Positions 52,361-61,109 of a stretch of 64,000 nt of DNA are shown here, piece after piece (the stretch's first letter is position 1; every line of letters starts with the position of its first letter). The DNA is taken from contig CP129489.1 of the NCBI GenBank assembly GCA_030584065.1, forward strand, positions 1,841,497 to 1,905,496. Direction: 5' to 3'. Position numbers and translations under genes: made by a program. Under the pieces are notes generated by a model. That model was not told the origin of the DNA, did not search any database, and saw nothing but the letters and a program-made list of their open reading frames with translations. This DNA comes from Flavobacteriales bacterium. GTDB taxonomy: Bacteria; Bacteroidota; Bacteroidia; Flavobacteriales_F; PHOS-HE28.

Positions 52361-52636
52361 ATGACCATGTACCTGACCACGGAGGCCAAGAAGGCCATTT
52401 TCAAGGAGCACGGCGGCAGCGAGACGAACACCGGTGGGGCCGAGAGCCAGATCGCGCTGTTCACCAAGCGCATCGACCACCTGACCGGGCACCTGAAGCA
52501 GAACAAGAAGGACCACGGCACCGAGAAGGCGCTGATGGACCTGGTGGGCAAGCGCAAGCAGCTGCTCAACTACCTGAAGACGCACGACATCGAACGCTAC
52601 CGGGCCATCATCGGCAAGCTCGGGCTGCGCAAGTGA
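52361..52636 (+). CDS. rpsO: 30S ribosomal protein S15
   Basis: A 91 aa primary 16S rRNA-binding protein of the small subunit. Conserved segments: GGSETNTGGAESQIALFTKR, HLKQNKKDH, GKRKQLLNYLK and YRAIIGKLGLRK. The first two codons (ATG ACC) may be skipped in favour of the ATG at 52367, giving MYLTTEAKK and 89 aa, the commonest S15 length. It lies directly upstream of pnp, the widespread rpsO-pnp order, with an intrinsic terminator between. Confidence 0.97.
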   Translation: MTMYLTTEAKKAIFKEHGGSETNTGGAESQIALFTKRIDHLTGHLKQNKKDHGTEKALMDLVGKRKQLLNYLKTHDIERYRAIIGKLGLRK

Positions 52637-52682
52637 GCCGGCACATGGCCGCCCACGCGGCACCGGCATCTGTATCCTGATC

Positions 52683-52721
52683 GAAGGGGGGCGATCGCGA
52701 AACGGTCGCCCCTTCTCTTTT
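52683..52721 (+). terminator. Intrinsic terminator between rpsO and pnp
   Basis: GAAGGGGGGCGATCG pairs with CGGTCGCCCCTTC (two-base bulge, one G-T pair) around a CGAAA loop and is followed by TCTTTT. As it lies upstream of pnp, partial read-through or a separate pnp promoter is needed. Confidence 0.7.
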
Positions 52722-52803
52722 GGATCCACCGGCCGCCGAGAACGGGGGCCTTATTGAGGAGAAACACAACCACAAAACCGGCGCGAAAGGCGCGCCCAAG
52801 AAC

Positions 52804-55077
52804 ATGAGACCACAAGGCATCACCAAGACCATCGACCTGGGCGATGGCAAACCCCCGATCATCATCGAGACCGGCGTCCTGGCCAAGCAGGCGGACGGCA
52901 GCGTAACGGTGCGGATGGGCGACACCATCCTGCTGGCCACCGTGGTGGCCACCAAGGAGGCCCGCGAGGGCATCGACTTCCTCCCCCTCCAGGTGGAGTA
53001 CCGCGAGAAATTCAGCGCTGCCGGACGCTTCCCCGGCGGCTTCTTCAAGCGCGAGAACCGCCCCAGCGACCACGAGATCCTCGTGAGCCGCCTGGTTGAC
53101 CGCGCGCTGCGCCCGCTCTTCCCCGACGATTTCCACGGGGACACGCAGGTGCAGGTGATGCTGATGAGCACCGACAAGAAGAACCACAGCGACGCCCTGG
53201 CCTGCCTGGCCGGCGCCGCCGCCCTGGCCGTGAGCGACATCCCCTTCGGCGGGCCGGTGAGCGAGGTGCGTGTGGCCCGCATCGATGGCCGTATCGTCAT
53301 CAACCCCGATATGGAGGAGGTGGCCAAGGCCGACATGGACCTGATCGTGGCCGCCACCGAGCGCGACATCCTGATGGTGGAGGGCGAGATGAAGGAGGTG
53401 CAGGAGGCCGACATGATCGAAGCGATCAAGGCCGCCCACGAGGCCATCAAGGTGCACTGCCGCGTGCTCAACGAGCTCAGCGCCGCTGTGCCCAAGAGCC
53501 AGACGAAGCGCACCTACAGCCACGAGCACAACGACCCCGCCGTGGAGCAGCTGATCCACGACTTCTGCTACCAGCGCTTCTACGACATCGCGCTGGTCCC
53601 CTCCGCCAAGGAGCAGCGGCATGAGAGATTCAACGCCGTGAAGGAGGAGTGCCTGGCCACGCTGACCGACGAGCAGAAGGCTGACAAGGCCATGCTGGCG
53701 CGCTTCTTCAAGAAGACGCAGAAGAAGGCCGTGCGCAACGTGGTGCTCGACAAGGGCATCCGCCTCGACGGCCGCAAGACCACCGAGATCCGCCCCATCT
53801 GGTGCGAGATCGACATGCTGCCCGGCACGCACGGCAGCGCCATCTTCACCCGGGGCGAGACGCAGGCCATCAACACGGTGACCTTGGGCAGCAGCATGGA
53901 TGAGCAGACCATCGACCTCGCCACCCGCAAGGGCAGCGAGCGCTTCATGCTCCACTACAACTTCCCCAGCTTCAGCACCGGTGAGGTGAAGCCCATCCGC
54001 GGGCCCGGACGCCGCGAGGTGGGCCACGGCAACCTGGCGCTGCGCGCCCTGAAGCCGGTGATCCCCGGAACGGAGTCCAACCCCTACACCATCCGCCTGA
54101 ACTGCGACATCCTGGAGAGCAACGGCAGCAGCTCCATGGCCACCGTATGCAGCGGCACCCTGGCCCTGATGGACGCCGGCGTGAAGATCACCGCCCCGGT
54201 GAGCGGCATCGCCATGGGCATGATCAGCGACGGCAAGCGCCATGCGATCCTCAGCGACATCCTCGGCGACGAGGACTTCCTGGGCGACATGGACTTCAAG
54301 ATCTGCGGCACCGCCAAGGGCATCACCGCCACGCAGATGGACATGAAGGTGGACGGCCTGCCCTACGAGGTGCTGGCACAGGCGCTCGAGCAGGCGCGCC
54401 AGGGCCGCATGCACATCATGGGCGAGATGCTCAAGACCATCGACAAGCCGCGCGCCGACTACAAGGACCATGCGCCGCGCATCATCACCATCACCATTCC
54501 GAAGGAGAGCATCGGCGCGGTGATCGGACCCGGCGGCCGCGTGATCCAGGAGATCCAGGCCGAGACGGGCGCCCACATCAGCATCGACGAGATCGACGGC
54601 ATGGGCCATGTGGAGATCATGAGCGAGAACAAGGCGAGCATCGACGCCGCCCTGGCCCGCGTGAACGCCATCGCCAACCCGCCGCAAGCGGAGGTGGGCG
54701 CCACCTACAAGGGCAAGGTGAAGACCATCATGCCGTATGGCGCCTTCGTGGAGGTGCTGCCCGGCACCGATGGCCTGCTGCACGTGAGCGAGCTGGACTG
54801 GAAGCGCATCGAGCGCGTGGAGGATGTGCTGAAGGAAGGCGACATGGTCGAGTTCCAGGTGGTGGGCAAGGACCCGCGCAGCGGCAAGCTGAAGCTGAGC
54901 CGCCGCGTGCTGCTGCCCAAGCCCGAGGGCTGGGTGGACCGCGAGCCCGCCATGGCCGGTGAGCGCCGCGACCGTGGCGACCGCCCGCGCCGCGATGACC
55001 GCCCCCGCCGTGACGACCGCCCGCGCCGCGACGACCGGCCCCGCCGCGATGACGGCGGCGAGCCCAGCCACAACTGA
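52804..55077 (+). CDS. pnp: Polyribonucleotide nucleotidyltransferase (PNPase)
   Basis: A 757 aa phosphorolytic 3-prime exoribonuclease. Two RNase PH-like domains are separated by a helical domain: [20 protein letters not shown] and [18 protein letters not shown] in the first, [21 protein letters not shown] and [23 protein letters not shown] in the second. The KH domain shows [20 protein letters not shown] and the S1 domain [20 protein letters not shown]. After S1 there is an unusual tail of about 40 residues with four RPRRDD repeats (residues 727-750). The ATG at 52804 ([12 protein letters not shown]) is chosen; the frame runs open to a TTG inside the upstream terminator. Confidence 0.97.
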   Translation: MRPQGITKTIDLGDGKPPIIIETGVLAKQADGSVTVRMGDTILLATVVATKEAREGIDFLPLQVEYREKFSAAGRFPGGFFKRENRPSDHEILVSRLVDRALRPLFPDDFHGDTQVQVMLMSTDKKNHSDALACLAGAAALAVSDIPFGGPVSEVRVARIDGRIVINPDMEEVAKADMDLIVAATERDILMVEGEMKEVQEADMIEAIKAAHEAIKVHCRVLNELSAAVPKSQTKRTYSHEHNDPAVEQLIHDFCYQRFYDIALVPSAKEQRHERFNAVKEECLATLTDEQKADKAMLARFFKKTQKKAVRNVVLDKGIRLDGRKTTEIRPIWCEIDMLPGTHGSAIFTRGETQAINTVTLGSSMDEQTIDLATRKGSERFMLHYNFPSFSTGEVKPIRGPGRREVGHGNLALRALKPVIPGTESNPYTIRLNCDILESNGSSSMATVCSGTLALMDAGVKITAPVSGIAMGMISDGKRHAILSDILGDEDFLGDMDFKICGTAKGITATQMDMKVDGLPYEVLAQALEQARQGRMHIMGEMLKTIDKPRADYKDHAPRIITITIPKESIGAVIGPGGRVIQEIQAETGAHISIDEIDGMGHVEIMSENKASIDAALARVNAIANPPQAEVGATYKGKVKTIMPYGAFVEVLPGTDGLLHVSELDWKRIERVEDVLKEGDMVEFQVVGKDPRSGKLKLSRRVLLPKPEGWVDREPAMAGERRDRGDRPRRDDRPRRDDRPRRDDRPRRDDGGEPSHN
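54982..55053 (+). repeat. Four 18-base tandem repeats in pnp (RPRRDD x4)
   Basis: Imperfect 18-base units encode RPRRDD four times at the PNPase C-terminus. Synonymous differences among the units suggest the repeat is maintained for the protein sequence. The tail is strongly charged and probably disordered. Confidence 0.9.
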
Positions 55078-55098
55078 GGCCCGCCCGGATGATTCCAT

Positions 55099-55128
55099 GC
55101 GAAGGCCGCCCCCAGGGGCGGCCTTCGC
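55099..55128 (+). terminator. Hairpin after pnp
   Basis: GCGAAGGCCGCCCC (55099-55112) is the exact reverse complement of 55115-55128, two bases apart. It lies 21 bases after the pnp stop; no T-run follows. Confidence 0.65.
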
Positions 55129-55211
55129 CGTTCGGCGCAGCATCGGTAACCCTGCCCCGAGCGCCGCCGTTCAAAGCGCCTCATCCCATATCCCACGCCC
55201 GAATGGCACGC

Positions 55212-56078
55212 ATGCGTCAGTTGAAGATCGTGAAGCAGGTGACGAACCGCGACACCCCGTCCCTGGACAAATACCTCCAGGAGATCGGCAAGGTGAAGCT
55301 CATCACCGCGCAGGAGGAGGTGGAGCTGGCGCGCCGCATCAAGCAGGGCGACAACGATGCCCTGGAGGCCCTCTGCAAGGCCAACCTGCGCTTCGTGGTC
55401 TCCGTGGCCAAGCAGTACCAGGGCCAGGGCCTGAGCCTGCCGGACCTGATCAGCGAAGGCAACCTCGGCCTCATCAAGGCGGCCGGCCGCTTCGACGAGA
55501 CACGCGGCTTCAAGTTCATCAGCTATGCCGTGTGGTGGATCCGCCAGCAGATCCTGCAGAGCCTGGCCGAGCAGGCCCGCATCGTGCGCCTGCCCCTGAA
55601 CAAGATCGGCTCCATCAACAAGATCAACAAGGCCTTCGCCAAGCTGGAGCAGGAGCACGAGCGCCCGCCCACCGCCCATGAGCTGGCCGAGGTGCTGGAG
55701 ATGACCCTTGAGGAGGTGAAGACCAGCCTCAACAACACCGGCCGGCACCTGAGCATGGATGCCCCCTTGCGCGACGACGGCGACAGCGGCACCATGATGG
55801 ATGTGATGTCGAACGACGACCTCCCCAGCCCGCTGGAGAGCCTGATGACCGACAGCCTCAGGAACGAGATCGAGCGCAGCCTGCGCGCGCTGGCCGGCCG
55901 CGAGGCCGATGTGATCCGCCTCTATTTCGGGCTCAACGGCAACCAGCCGCACACCTTGGAGGAGATCGGCCAGAAGTTCGACCTCACCCGCGAGCGTGTG
56001 CGCCAGATCAAGGAGAAGGCGATCCGCCGCATGAAGCATACGAGCCGAAGCAGCGTGCTGAAGGCCTACCTGGGCTGA
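55212..56078 (+). CDS. rpoD: RNA polymerase primary sigma factor RpoD
   Basis: A 288 aa sigma-70 of the short Bacteroidota type, lacking region 1.1. Region 1.2 [29 protein letters not shown]; region 2 [38 protein letters not shown] and [14 protein letters not shown]; region 3 [15 protein letters not shown]; region 4 [20 protein letters not shown] and [16 protein letters not shown]. The ATG at 55212 ([20 protein letters not shown]) matches the family start; an ATG three codons earlier (55203) is possible. It should direct recognition of the TAnnTTTG/TTCGC boxes seen in this window. Confidence 0.96.
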   Translation: MRQLKIVKQVTNRDTPSLDKYLQEIGKVKLITAQEEVELARRIKQGDNDALEALCKANLRFVVSVAKQYQGQGLSLPDLISEGNLGLIKAAGRFDETRGFKFISYAVWWIRQQILQSLAEQARIVRLPLNKIGSINKINKAFAKLEQEHERPPTAHELAEVLEMTLEEVKTSLNNTGRHLSMDAPLRDDGDSGTMMDVMSNDDLPSPLESLMTDSLRNEIERSLRALAGREADVIRLYFGLNGNQPHTLEEIGQKFDLTRERVRQIKEKAIRRMKHTSRSSVLKAYLG

Positions 56079-56090
56079 AGGGTACCTCAT

Positions 56091-56153
56091 TGTCGGTTGT
56101 CAGTTGCCGGTTGCCGGGGTGTGTTGTACCCGGTAATGGACAGCTGACAACTG
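56091..56153 (+). repeat. Palindromic heptamer-repeat element between rpoD and rpe
   Basis: Four consecutive heptamers TGTCGGT, TGTCAGT, TGCCGGT and TGCCGGG (56091-56118) face an inverted, related arm (56127-56153, which on the other strand reads GTTGTCAGCTGTCCATTACC). The arms can form an imperfect hairpin with a short loop and are followed by CTTTTC. It may be a REP-like intergenic element and may double as the rpoD terminator. Confidence 0.55.
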
Positions 56154-56169
56154 CTTTTCAGGGTCCACC

Positions 56170-56178
56170 TACCTTCGC
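56170..56178 (+). promoter_or_regulatory. Putative -7 box TACCTTCGC abutting rpe
   Basis: Perfect TAnnTTCGC ending only 3 bases before the rpe ATG, implying a leaderless or nearly leaderless transcript if functional. Confidence 0.4.
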
Positions 56179-56181
56179 GCC

Positions 56182-56835
56182 ATGCCCCACCTCCTCGCCC
56201 CCTCCCTGCTCTCCGCCGACTTCGCCGAGCTGGGCGCAGCGGTCCGGCTCATCGAGGAGAGCGATGCGGGCTGGCACCACATCGACGTGATGGACGGCGT
56301 CTTCGTGCCCAACATCAGCTTCGGCCTGCCCGTGATCAGGAGCATCCGCAAGCATGCGAGGAAGCCCTTCGATGTGCACCTGATGATCGTGGAGCCCGAT
56401 AAGTACATCGGCGCGTTCCGCGATGCGGGCGCGGACCACCTCACCGTGCATTACGAGGCCTGCCCGCACCTGCACCGCAGCATCCAGGCCATCAAGGCGG
56501 CAGGCATGAAGGCGGGCGTGGCCATCAATCCCCACACGCGTGTCGACCTGCTCGAGGACGTCCTCGCCGACATCGACCTCGTCTGCCTCATGAGCGTGAA
56601 CCCCGGATTCGGCGGCCAGCGGTTCATCGAGCGGACCTACGAGAAGATCGCCGCGCTGAAGCTGCTGCGCAGCAGGACCGGGTCCGCTGCCCTGATCGAG
56701 ATCGACGGTGGCGTGGATGCGGGCAACGCCGCGCGGCTGGCGGATGCCGGCGCCGATGTGCTCGTGGCCGGCAACAGCGTGTTCGGAGCGGGGGATCCGC
56801 GCTCGGCCATCACTCAGTTGGCCGCCGCGCGGTGA
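56182..56835 (+). CDS. rpe: Ribulose-phosphate 3-epimerase
   Basis: A 217 aa TIM-barrel enzyme interconverting ribulose-5-phosphate and xylulose-5-phosphate in the pentose phosphate pathway. APSLLSADFAELG, WHHIDVMDGVFVPNISFG, PFDVHLMIVEPDKYI, LVCLMSVNPGFGGQRFI and IEIDGGVDAGNA are family signatures, including the metal-binding His and Asp residues and the catalytic Asp pair. Full length for the family. Flanked by rpoD and a small barrel-protein gene. Confidence 0.96.
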   Translation: MPHLLAPSLLSADFAELGAAVRLIEESDAGWHHIDVMDGVFVPNISFGLPVIRSIRKHARKPFDVHLMIVEPDKYIGAFRDAGADHLTVHYEACPHLHRSIQAIKAAGMKAGVAINPHTRVDLLEDVLADIDLVCLMSVNPGFGGQRFIERTYEKIAALKLLRSRTGSAALIEIDGGVDAGNAARLADAGADVLVAGNSVFGAGDPRSAITQLAAAR

Positions 56836-56956
56836 GCGCATCCGTCGTAGCCTTGGCCCGATCCGTGGGCGACCGGGCGACGATCGGCGAATTGCCGGCC
56901 ATTGCGGAAACCCGCGGGGACCTGGCCTGCGTAAAGCACCCGTGAAACCGGTCCCG

Positions 56957-57562
56957 ATGCGTCCCCTGCTGCTCCCCCTGCTCGCCCTCACCGCAGCGCC
57001 CCTGTGCGCGCAACGCTCCGGCCTCGGCGTGAAGGGCGGCATCCTGGCCTGTGAGACACGCACCGGAGCGGTATCCACCCGCATGATCCCCGGCGGGGCC
57101 GCTGGCGCCTATTTCGCGCTGCGGGCGGCTCCGCGCATGGAGATCCAGCCGGAGCTGCTCATCACGGCTCTGGGCTCCGGCTACACCCTGCCCGATGGCG
57201 ACCGCAGCAGCGTGCGCACGCTGTACGCCCAGGTTCCGCTGTCCGTCAAGCTCTACGTGGGCAACGCGTTCAACGTGCAAGGCGGCTTCCAGGTGGGACG
57301 CCTGCTGCTGGCGCAGCAGCACGGCCCCGAGGGCGATGCCGACGTGACGTCCAGCTACAAGAGCTGGGATCAGGGCCTCATCCTCGGCGCCGGCGTGGAC
57401 CTCGTGAGCGGCCTCGACCTGGGCGTGCGCTACTACAACGGGCTCTCCACCATCCTCGCGGATGACCAGGCCATCTTCCCGCGCAACCGGTCGCTGATGC
57501 TCTCGGCCGGCTACCGCATCACCGGCATGCGGGCCCCAAAGCTGATCCGCAAGCGCCACTGA
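56957..57562 (+). CDS. Outer-membrane beta-barrel protein (OMP_b-brl_2/PorT-like)
   Basis: A 201 aa secreted protein: signal peptide MRPLLLPLLALTAAPLCAQ, then SGLGVKGGILACE, RMEIQPELLITALGSGYT, VRTLYAQVPLSVKLYVGNAFNVQGGFQVG, WDQGLILGAGVDLVSGLDLGVRYYNGLS and a final strand SLMLSAGYRI, the profile of small eight-stranded Bacteroidota barrels. It is not the T9SS PorT found at 44622 but has the same general fold. An in-frame GTG at 56942 is a weaker start. Function unknown. Confidence 0.85.
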   Translation: MRPLLLPLLALTAAPLCAQRSGLGVKGGILACETRTGAVSTRMIPGGAAGAYFALRAAPRMEIQPELLITALGSGYTLPDGDRSSVRTLYAQVPLSVKLYVGNAFNVQGGFQVGRLLLAQQHGPEGDADVTSSYKSWDQGLILGAGVDLVSGLDLGVRYYNGLSTILADDQAIFPRNRSLMLSAGYRITGMRAPKLIRKRH

Positions 57563-57581
57563 GCGCTCCGGTGCCACCGGG

Positions 57582-57590
57582 TATCTTCGC
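57582..57590 (+). promoter_or_regulatory. Putative -7 box TATCTTCGC abutting purK
   Basis: Perfect TAnnTTCGC ending 5 bases before the purK ATG; it implies a very short or absent leader. Confidence 0.4.
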
Positions 57591-57595
57591 CCCCG

Positions 57596-58753
57596 ATGGC
57601 CAAGGCACCCGTCATCGCATTGCTGGGCGGCGGCCAGTTGGGCCGCATGTTCATCGAGAATGCCCTGCGCTACGGCGTGGCGGTGCATGTGCTCGATCCG
57701 GACGCCAAAGCACCCTGCGCAGGGATCGCCACGCGCTTCGTCACCGGCGATTTCCGCGACCGCGACACGGTGCTGGCCTTCGCCCGGGATGCGGATGTCG
57801 TCGGCATCGAGATCGAGCAGGTCTCCGTGGAAGCGCTGGAGGCGCTCCAGCGCATGGGCAAGCGCGTCATCCCCGACCCCGGGGTGCTCCGAATCATCCA
57901 GGACAAAGGGCTGCAGAAGCGCTTCTATGCCGAGCACGGCATACCCACCGCCCCCTTCGCGCTCATCGAGGCGCCCGGCGGGATCGCTGCGCATGCCCGG
58001 CTGCTGCCCGCCTTCCTGAAGACGCGGACGGGCGGATACGACGGGAAGGGCGTGATGCCCATCGACACGGTAGCGGATGCTGCCAAGGCCTTCGACGCAC
58101 CGGCGGTGCTCGAGGAGCGCGCTGACATCGCGCTCGAACTGGCCGTGATCGTGGTGCGCAACGAAAAGGGCACCGAGGCCGTGTACGACCCCGTGGAGAT
58201 GGTCTTCGACCCGCGGCTCAATCTGGTGGACCACCTGAGGGCGCCGGCCCGCATACCGCATCACACGAGCGATGCGGCGCGCCGGCTCGCGAAGCGCGTG
58301 GCGGAGGCCTTCGGCGCGCCCGGGCTGTATGCCGTGGAGATGTTCCTGACCAAGGATGATGAGCTGCTCGTGAACGAGACGGCGCCCCGCGCCCACAACA
58401 GCGGCCACCACACCATCGAGGCCTGTGCCAGCTCCCAGTTCGACCAGCTGCTGCGGGTCTACATGGGATGGCCGCTGGGCGATACGGCCTTGCGGGGCCG
58501 CGCGGCCATGATCAACCTGGTGGGCGAAGGCGGAACCGGCGAACCCGAGGTGAAGGGCCTGGACGACATCCTGCACATCCCTGGCACCTTCGTGCACCAC
58601 TACGGCAAGCACGAGACGCGCACCGGCCGGAAGATGGGCCATGTGACCGCGATCGCCGCGGACGACTCCGGCCTGGACCAGGCCATCGCCGTCACCAAGG
58701 TGCATGGGCGCGTGGTACCGCGCACCTCTCCCCCGAGCAACGCAACAACCTGA
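57596..58753 (+). CDS. purK: 5-(carboxyamino)imidazole ribonucleotide synthase
   Basis: A 385 aa ATP-grasp enzyme converting AIR, bicarbonate and ATP to N5-CAIR in purine synthesis. N-terminal [24 protein letters not shown]-grasp signatures [36 protein letters not shown] and [18 protein letters not shown]; catalytic/metal region [21 protein letters not shown]-terminal [15 protein letters not shown]. It lies 13 bases upstream of purE, its pathway partner. Confidence 0.96.
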   Translation: MAKAPVIALLGGGQLGRMFIENALRYGVAVHVLDPDAKAPCAGIATRFVTGDFRDRDTVLAFARDADVVGIEIEQVSVEALEALQRMGKRVIPDPGVLRIIQDKGLQKRFYAEHGIPTAPFALIEAPGGIAAHARLLPAFLKTRTGGYDGKGVMPIDTVADAAKAFDAPAVLEERADIALELAVIVVRNEKGTEAVYDPVEMVFDPRLNLVDHLRAPARIPHHTSDAARRLAKRVAEAFGAPGLYAVEMFLTKDDELLVNETAPRAHNSGHHTIEACASSQFDQLLRVYMGWPLGDTALRGRAAMINLVGEGGTGEPEVKGLDDILHIPGTFVHHYGKHETRTGRKMGHVTAIAADDSGLDQAIAVTKVHGRVVPRTSPPSNATT

Positions 58754-58766
58754 CAACCCCAACCGC

Positions 58767-59270
58767 ATGGTAGGCATCATCATGGGCAGCCGCAGCGATC
58801 TGGAGACGATGCGCGAGGCCGTGGACACGATGAAGGAATTCGGCGTACCGCATGAGCTCACGGTGGTGAGCGCGCACCGCACGCCCGACCGCATGTTCGC
58901 CTACGCCAAGGGCGCTGCCGCGCGCGGCGTGAAGGTGATCATCGCCGGAGCCGGAGGCGCCGCGCACCTGCCGGGCATGGTGGCCTCGCTCACCACCCTT
59001 CCTGTCATCGGCGTGCCCATCAAGAGCCGGAACAGCATCGATGGCTGGGATTCGCTCCTCAGCATCGTGCAGATGCCGGCCGGCGTGCCGGTGGCCACCG
59101 TGGCGGTGAATGGCGCGCGCAACGCAGGGCTGCTGGCGGTGCAGATCCTCGCCATCCACGATGCGCAGCTCGCCGGCCGGCTGGCCGCCTTCAGGGGCGA
59201 GCAGGAGGACCGGGTGCGCGATGGCATCGCCGCACTCAAGCAGCAGTTCCCCAACGGCTTCGACGCATGA
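58767..59270 (+). CDS. purE: 5-(carboxyamino)imidazole ribonucleotide mutase
   Basis: A 167 aa class I PurE converting N5-CAIR to [60 protein letters not shown] and [20 protein letters not shown] are the family motifs, including the active-site His of SAHRT. The ATG at 58767 sits after purK. Its stop overlaps the DUF296 gene start by ATGA. Confidence 0.96.
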   Translation: MVGIIMGSRSDLETMREAVDTMKEFGVPHELTVVSAHRTPDRMFAYAKGAAARGVKVIIAGAGGAAHLPGMVASLTTLPVIGVPIKSRNSIDGWDSLLSIVQMPAGVPVATVAVNGARNAGLLAVQILAIHDAQLAGRLAAFRGEQEDRVRDGIAALKQQFPNGFDA

Positions 59271-59692
59271 TCACGGCCGCCGGCAGGCCCTATGCGCTGC
59301 ATGCCCTGCGCTTGCTGCCCGGCGCCGATGTGAGAGCGACGCTGCGCGACTGGGCCCATCAGAACGGCTTGGAGGCCGGCGTGATCGTGAGCGCGGTGGG
59401 CAGCCTGAGCATCGCAGCATTGCGGTTCGGGGGGCGCTCATCCGCCGAATCCATCAGCGGCGACCTGGAAGTGTGCGCGCTCAGCGGCACCTTGTCACGG
59501 CATGGGCTGCACCTTCATCTGGCCGTGGCCGACAGCGAGGGGCGCATGAGCGGCGGCCACCTGCTGGAGGGCTCCCTTGTCCGCACCACCTTGGAGGTGG
59601 TCATCCAGGAGATCGGGGGCATGCGCTTCGCGCGACGGCGCGATGAGCGCACGGGATACGACGAACTCTTCCCGGAAGCCATCGTGCCCTGA
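59267..59692 (+). CDS. DUF296 (PPC/PCC-domain) protein
   Basis: A 141 aa protein consisting of a single DUF296 domain: [60 protein letters not shown] and [17 protein letters not shown]. In plants the domain follows AT-hooks; the bacterial stand-alone version forms trimers, and its function is uncertain (DNA binding is inferred in annotations, not shown here). Translational coupling to purE is the only clue to role. It ends 3 bases from the convergent L,D-transpeptidase gene. Confidence 0.88.
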   Translation: MITAAGRPYALHALRLLPGADVRATLRDWAHQNGLEAGVIVSAVGSLSIAALRFGGRSSAESISGDLEVCALSGTLSRHGLHLHLAVADSEGRMSGGHLLEGSLVRTTLEVVIQEIGGMRFARRRDERTGYDELFPEAIVP

Positions 59693-59695
59693 GCC

Positions 59696-60307
59696 TCACG
59701 GCACCACCTCGATCAGGGTGCGTCCCGGGATGATCCAGGGGTAGATCTCGTCCACGTCGGCATTGCGCAGGGCGATGCAGCCCCAGGTCCAATCGGCGCC
59801 GGCTGTGATCCAATGGTCCATGCCCTCCGGCACGCCATGGATGCCGATCTCCCCGCCGATATCCCTGCCGGCCGGAATCAGCCCCTTCGCCTTCCGCTCA
59901 CGATAGCGCCTCCAGCTTTCGGCATTGGGGTAATCGAGCCAGATGAAACGGTGCCAGCGGTCGTGAACGCGCTTGCCACGGATGCCGAAGACGCCCTCGG
60001 GGGTGCGGCGGTCGCCTTGATGCCGCTTGTCGCCCTCAGGCACCTCGCCGAGCACGCAGGGATAGCTCTTCACCACCGCACCGCCCGCCAGCACGGAGAA
60101 GCGGCGCTCGCTCTTTTCGACCCGGAAGGACACCTCGGCGGGCCGCGCCACGAAGGTGTCCAGCAGGGCCTGCAGCGTCGCGCGCTCGCGCTGTTCGGTG
60201 GCTGCTGCGGGCGCTTCCGGAGGGGAACCGCCGCTCTGGCAGGCCAGCAAGGCCGGCACCGCCCAGGCCAGGAGGAGGGGCGCGATGCGCGCTCGCTTCA
60301 TGGCCAT
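59696..60307 (-). CDS. L,D-transpeptidase-family lipoprotein (YafK/ErfK type)
   Basis: A 203 aa YkuD-fold protein with a lipobox (LLACQ, Cys23). RRTPEGVFGI, GEIGIHGVPEG with His157 and DWTWGCIALRNADVDEIY with the catalytic Cys177 define it. The WTxGCIAL form is that of the YafK/DpaA branch, which cuts links between lipoproteins and peptidoglycan or modifies crosslinks, rather than the SHGC form of ErfK. Two ATGs (60307, 60301) are possible. It is the last gene of the minus-strand TonB-receptor cluster, 29 bases after the companion lipoprotein gene, and may be a passenger. Confidence 0.87.
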   Translation of the reverse strand: MAMKRARIAPLLLAWAVPALLACQSGGSPPEAPAAATEQRERATLQALLDTFVARPAEVSFRVEKSERRFSVLAGGAVVKSYPCVLGEVPEGDKRHQGDRRTPEGVFGIRGKRVHDRWHRFIWLDYPNAESWRRYRERKAKGLIPAGRDIGGEIGIHGVPEGMDHWITAGADWTWGCIALRNADVDEIYPWIIPGRTLIEVVP

Positions 60308-60336
60308 GCAATGCGCTCCCCCTTCCGGCGTAACGG

Positions 60337-60921
60337 CTATTGGATGACCAGCGGGAAGGTCACCTCGATATCGGTCTCGCCGCCCGCATTGGTGATGTCG
60401 CCGGCCGCAACGCCAGGCGCGCCCTTGTTCGGTTCGTGGCGCAGGGTGACGGTGATGGTGCCGGTGCTGGATGCGCCGGTGATGGCCGTATTGAGCACGC
60501 CGACTGGCTGGCCGTTGGCATCCTGGTCGGCGTAGGCCACAGTCATCGCCGCGCCGCTCACCTGGAAGAAGAACTGGTGTTCCTCGTCCTCGGCCTGCAC
60601 TTCATGGGTCACCGTGTCGGCGGGGTTGACGCTCTCATCGAGCAAGCCCACGAGCAGCCCAAAGGTGCGCCCGGCGGGCAGGGTGTCGATGTGCAGCACG
60701 GCTGCGGCACCGCCGTCGCCGTCGCTATCGGTGAAGCGCAGCTCGTAGGTCTGCGACGGGTCGGCGATGTCGGCGAAGGTGAGGATCAGCGTGGTGATGA
60801 GCTCCTCCTCATTCGGCGGGCCGCCTCCGGAAGGACGGTTCGGCTCCTCCTCCTTCTTGCAGGCGGTGAGGCTGGCGGCAGCGGCCATGGCGATGGCCAG
60901 AATGATGCGGTTGGTCTTCAT
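60337..60921 (-). CDS. Companion lipoprotein of a TonB-dependent receptor
   Basis: A 194 aa lipoprotein (lipobox LTACKK, Cys21) with an acidic linker, then EELITTLILTFADIAD, RFTDSDGDGGAAAVL, DEEHQFFFQVSGAAM and TLRHEPNKGAPGVAAGDITNAGGETDIEVTF. It resembles Bacteroidota proteins often annotated as 'type 1 periplasmic binding fold superfamily', which typically sit beside TonB receptors. DSDGDGG could bind a divalent cation and HQFFF could contribute a ligand; both are inference. Surface lipoprotein or substrate-binding partner of the receptor is the likely role. Confidence 0.82.
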   Translation of the reverse strand: MKTNRIILAIAMAAAASLTACKKEEEPNRPSGGGPPNEEELITTLILTFADIADPSQTYELRFTDSDGDGGAAAVLHIDTLPAGRTFGLLVGLLDESVNPADTVTHEVQAEDEEHQFFFQVSGAAMTVAYADQDANGQPVGVLNTAITGASSTGTITVTLRHEPNKGAPGVAAGDITNAGGETDIEVTFPLVIQ

Positions 60922-61109
60922 GGTCTTCGGGTTTCAAGGTTCTTTGTCGATTCTGCTGCTTCGATTGCTGTTGCGTGCCCGCTGCGCGGTGGCGCGCGGG
61001 CCGGCGATGCAGGCGGTGCGGCCGGCTGAAGGGCATTCGCTTGCACCGGCATCGGTGATGGACGGCGCGGCGCGCAGTGTGAGGCGATGCATAGGCACTT
61101 TGGGTTCAT
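60918..61109 (-). CDS. Possible 63-codon small ORF between receptor and lipoprotein
   Basis: On the minus strand an ATG at 61109 overlaps the receptor stop by ATGA, and the ORF's own stop overlaps the lipoprotein ATG by ATGA. The predicted peptide starts MNPKCLCIASHCAPRRPSP and is then Ala/Pro-rich, with no recognisable domain. Coupling on both sides fits a real gene, but high GC favours chance open frames and the 3-prime part looks like an A-rich leader (GACAAAGAACCTTGAAACCC). Treat as a candidate only. Confidence 0.3.
   Translation of the reverse strand: MNPKCLCIASHCAPRRPSPMPVQANALQPAAPPASPARAPPRSGHATAIEAAESTKNLETRRP

Noticed and set aside
54982..55053. 18-base tandem repeats considered as a CRISPR or minisatellite
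   Set aside because: No spacers; they encode an in-frame charged tail of PNPase.
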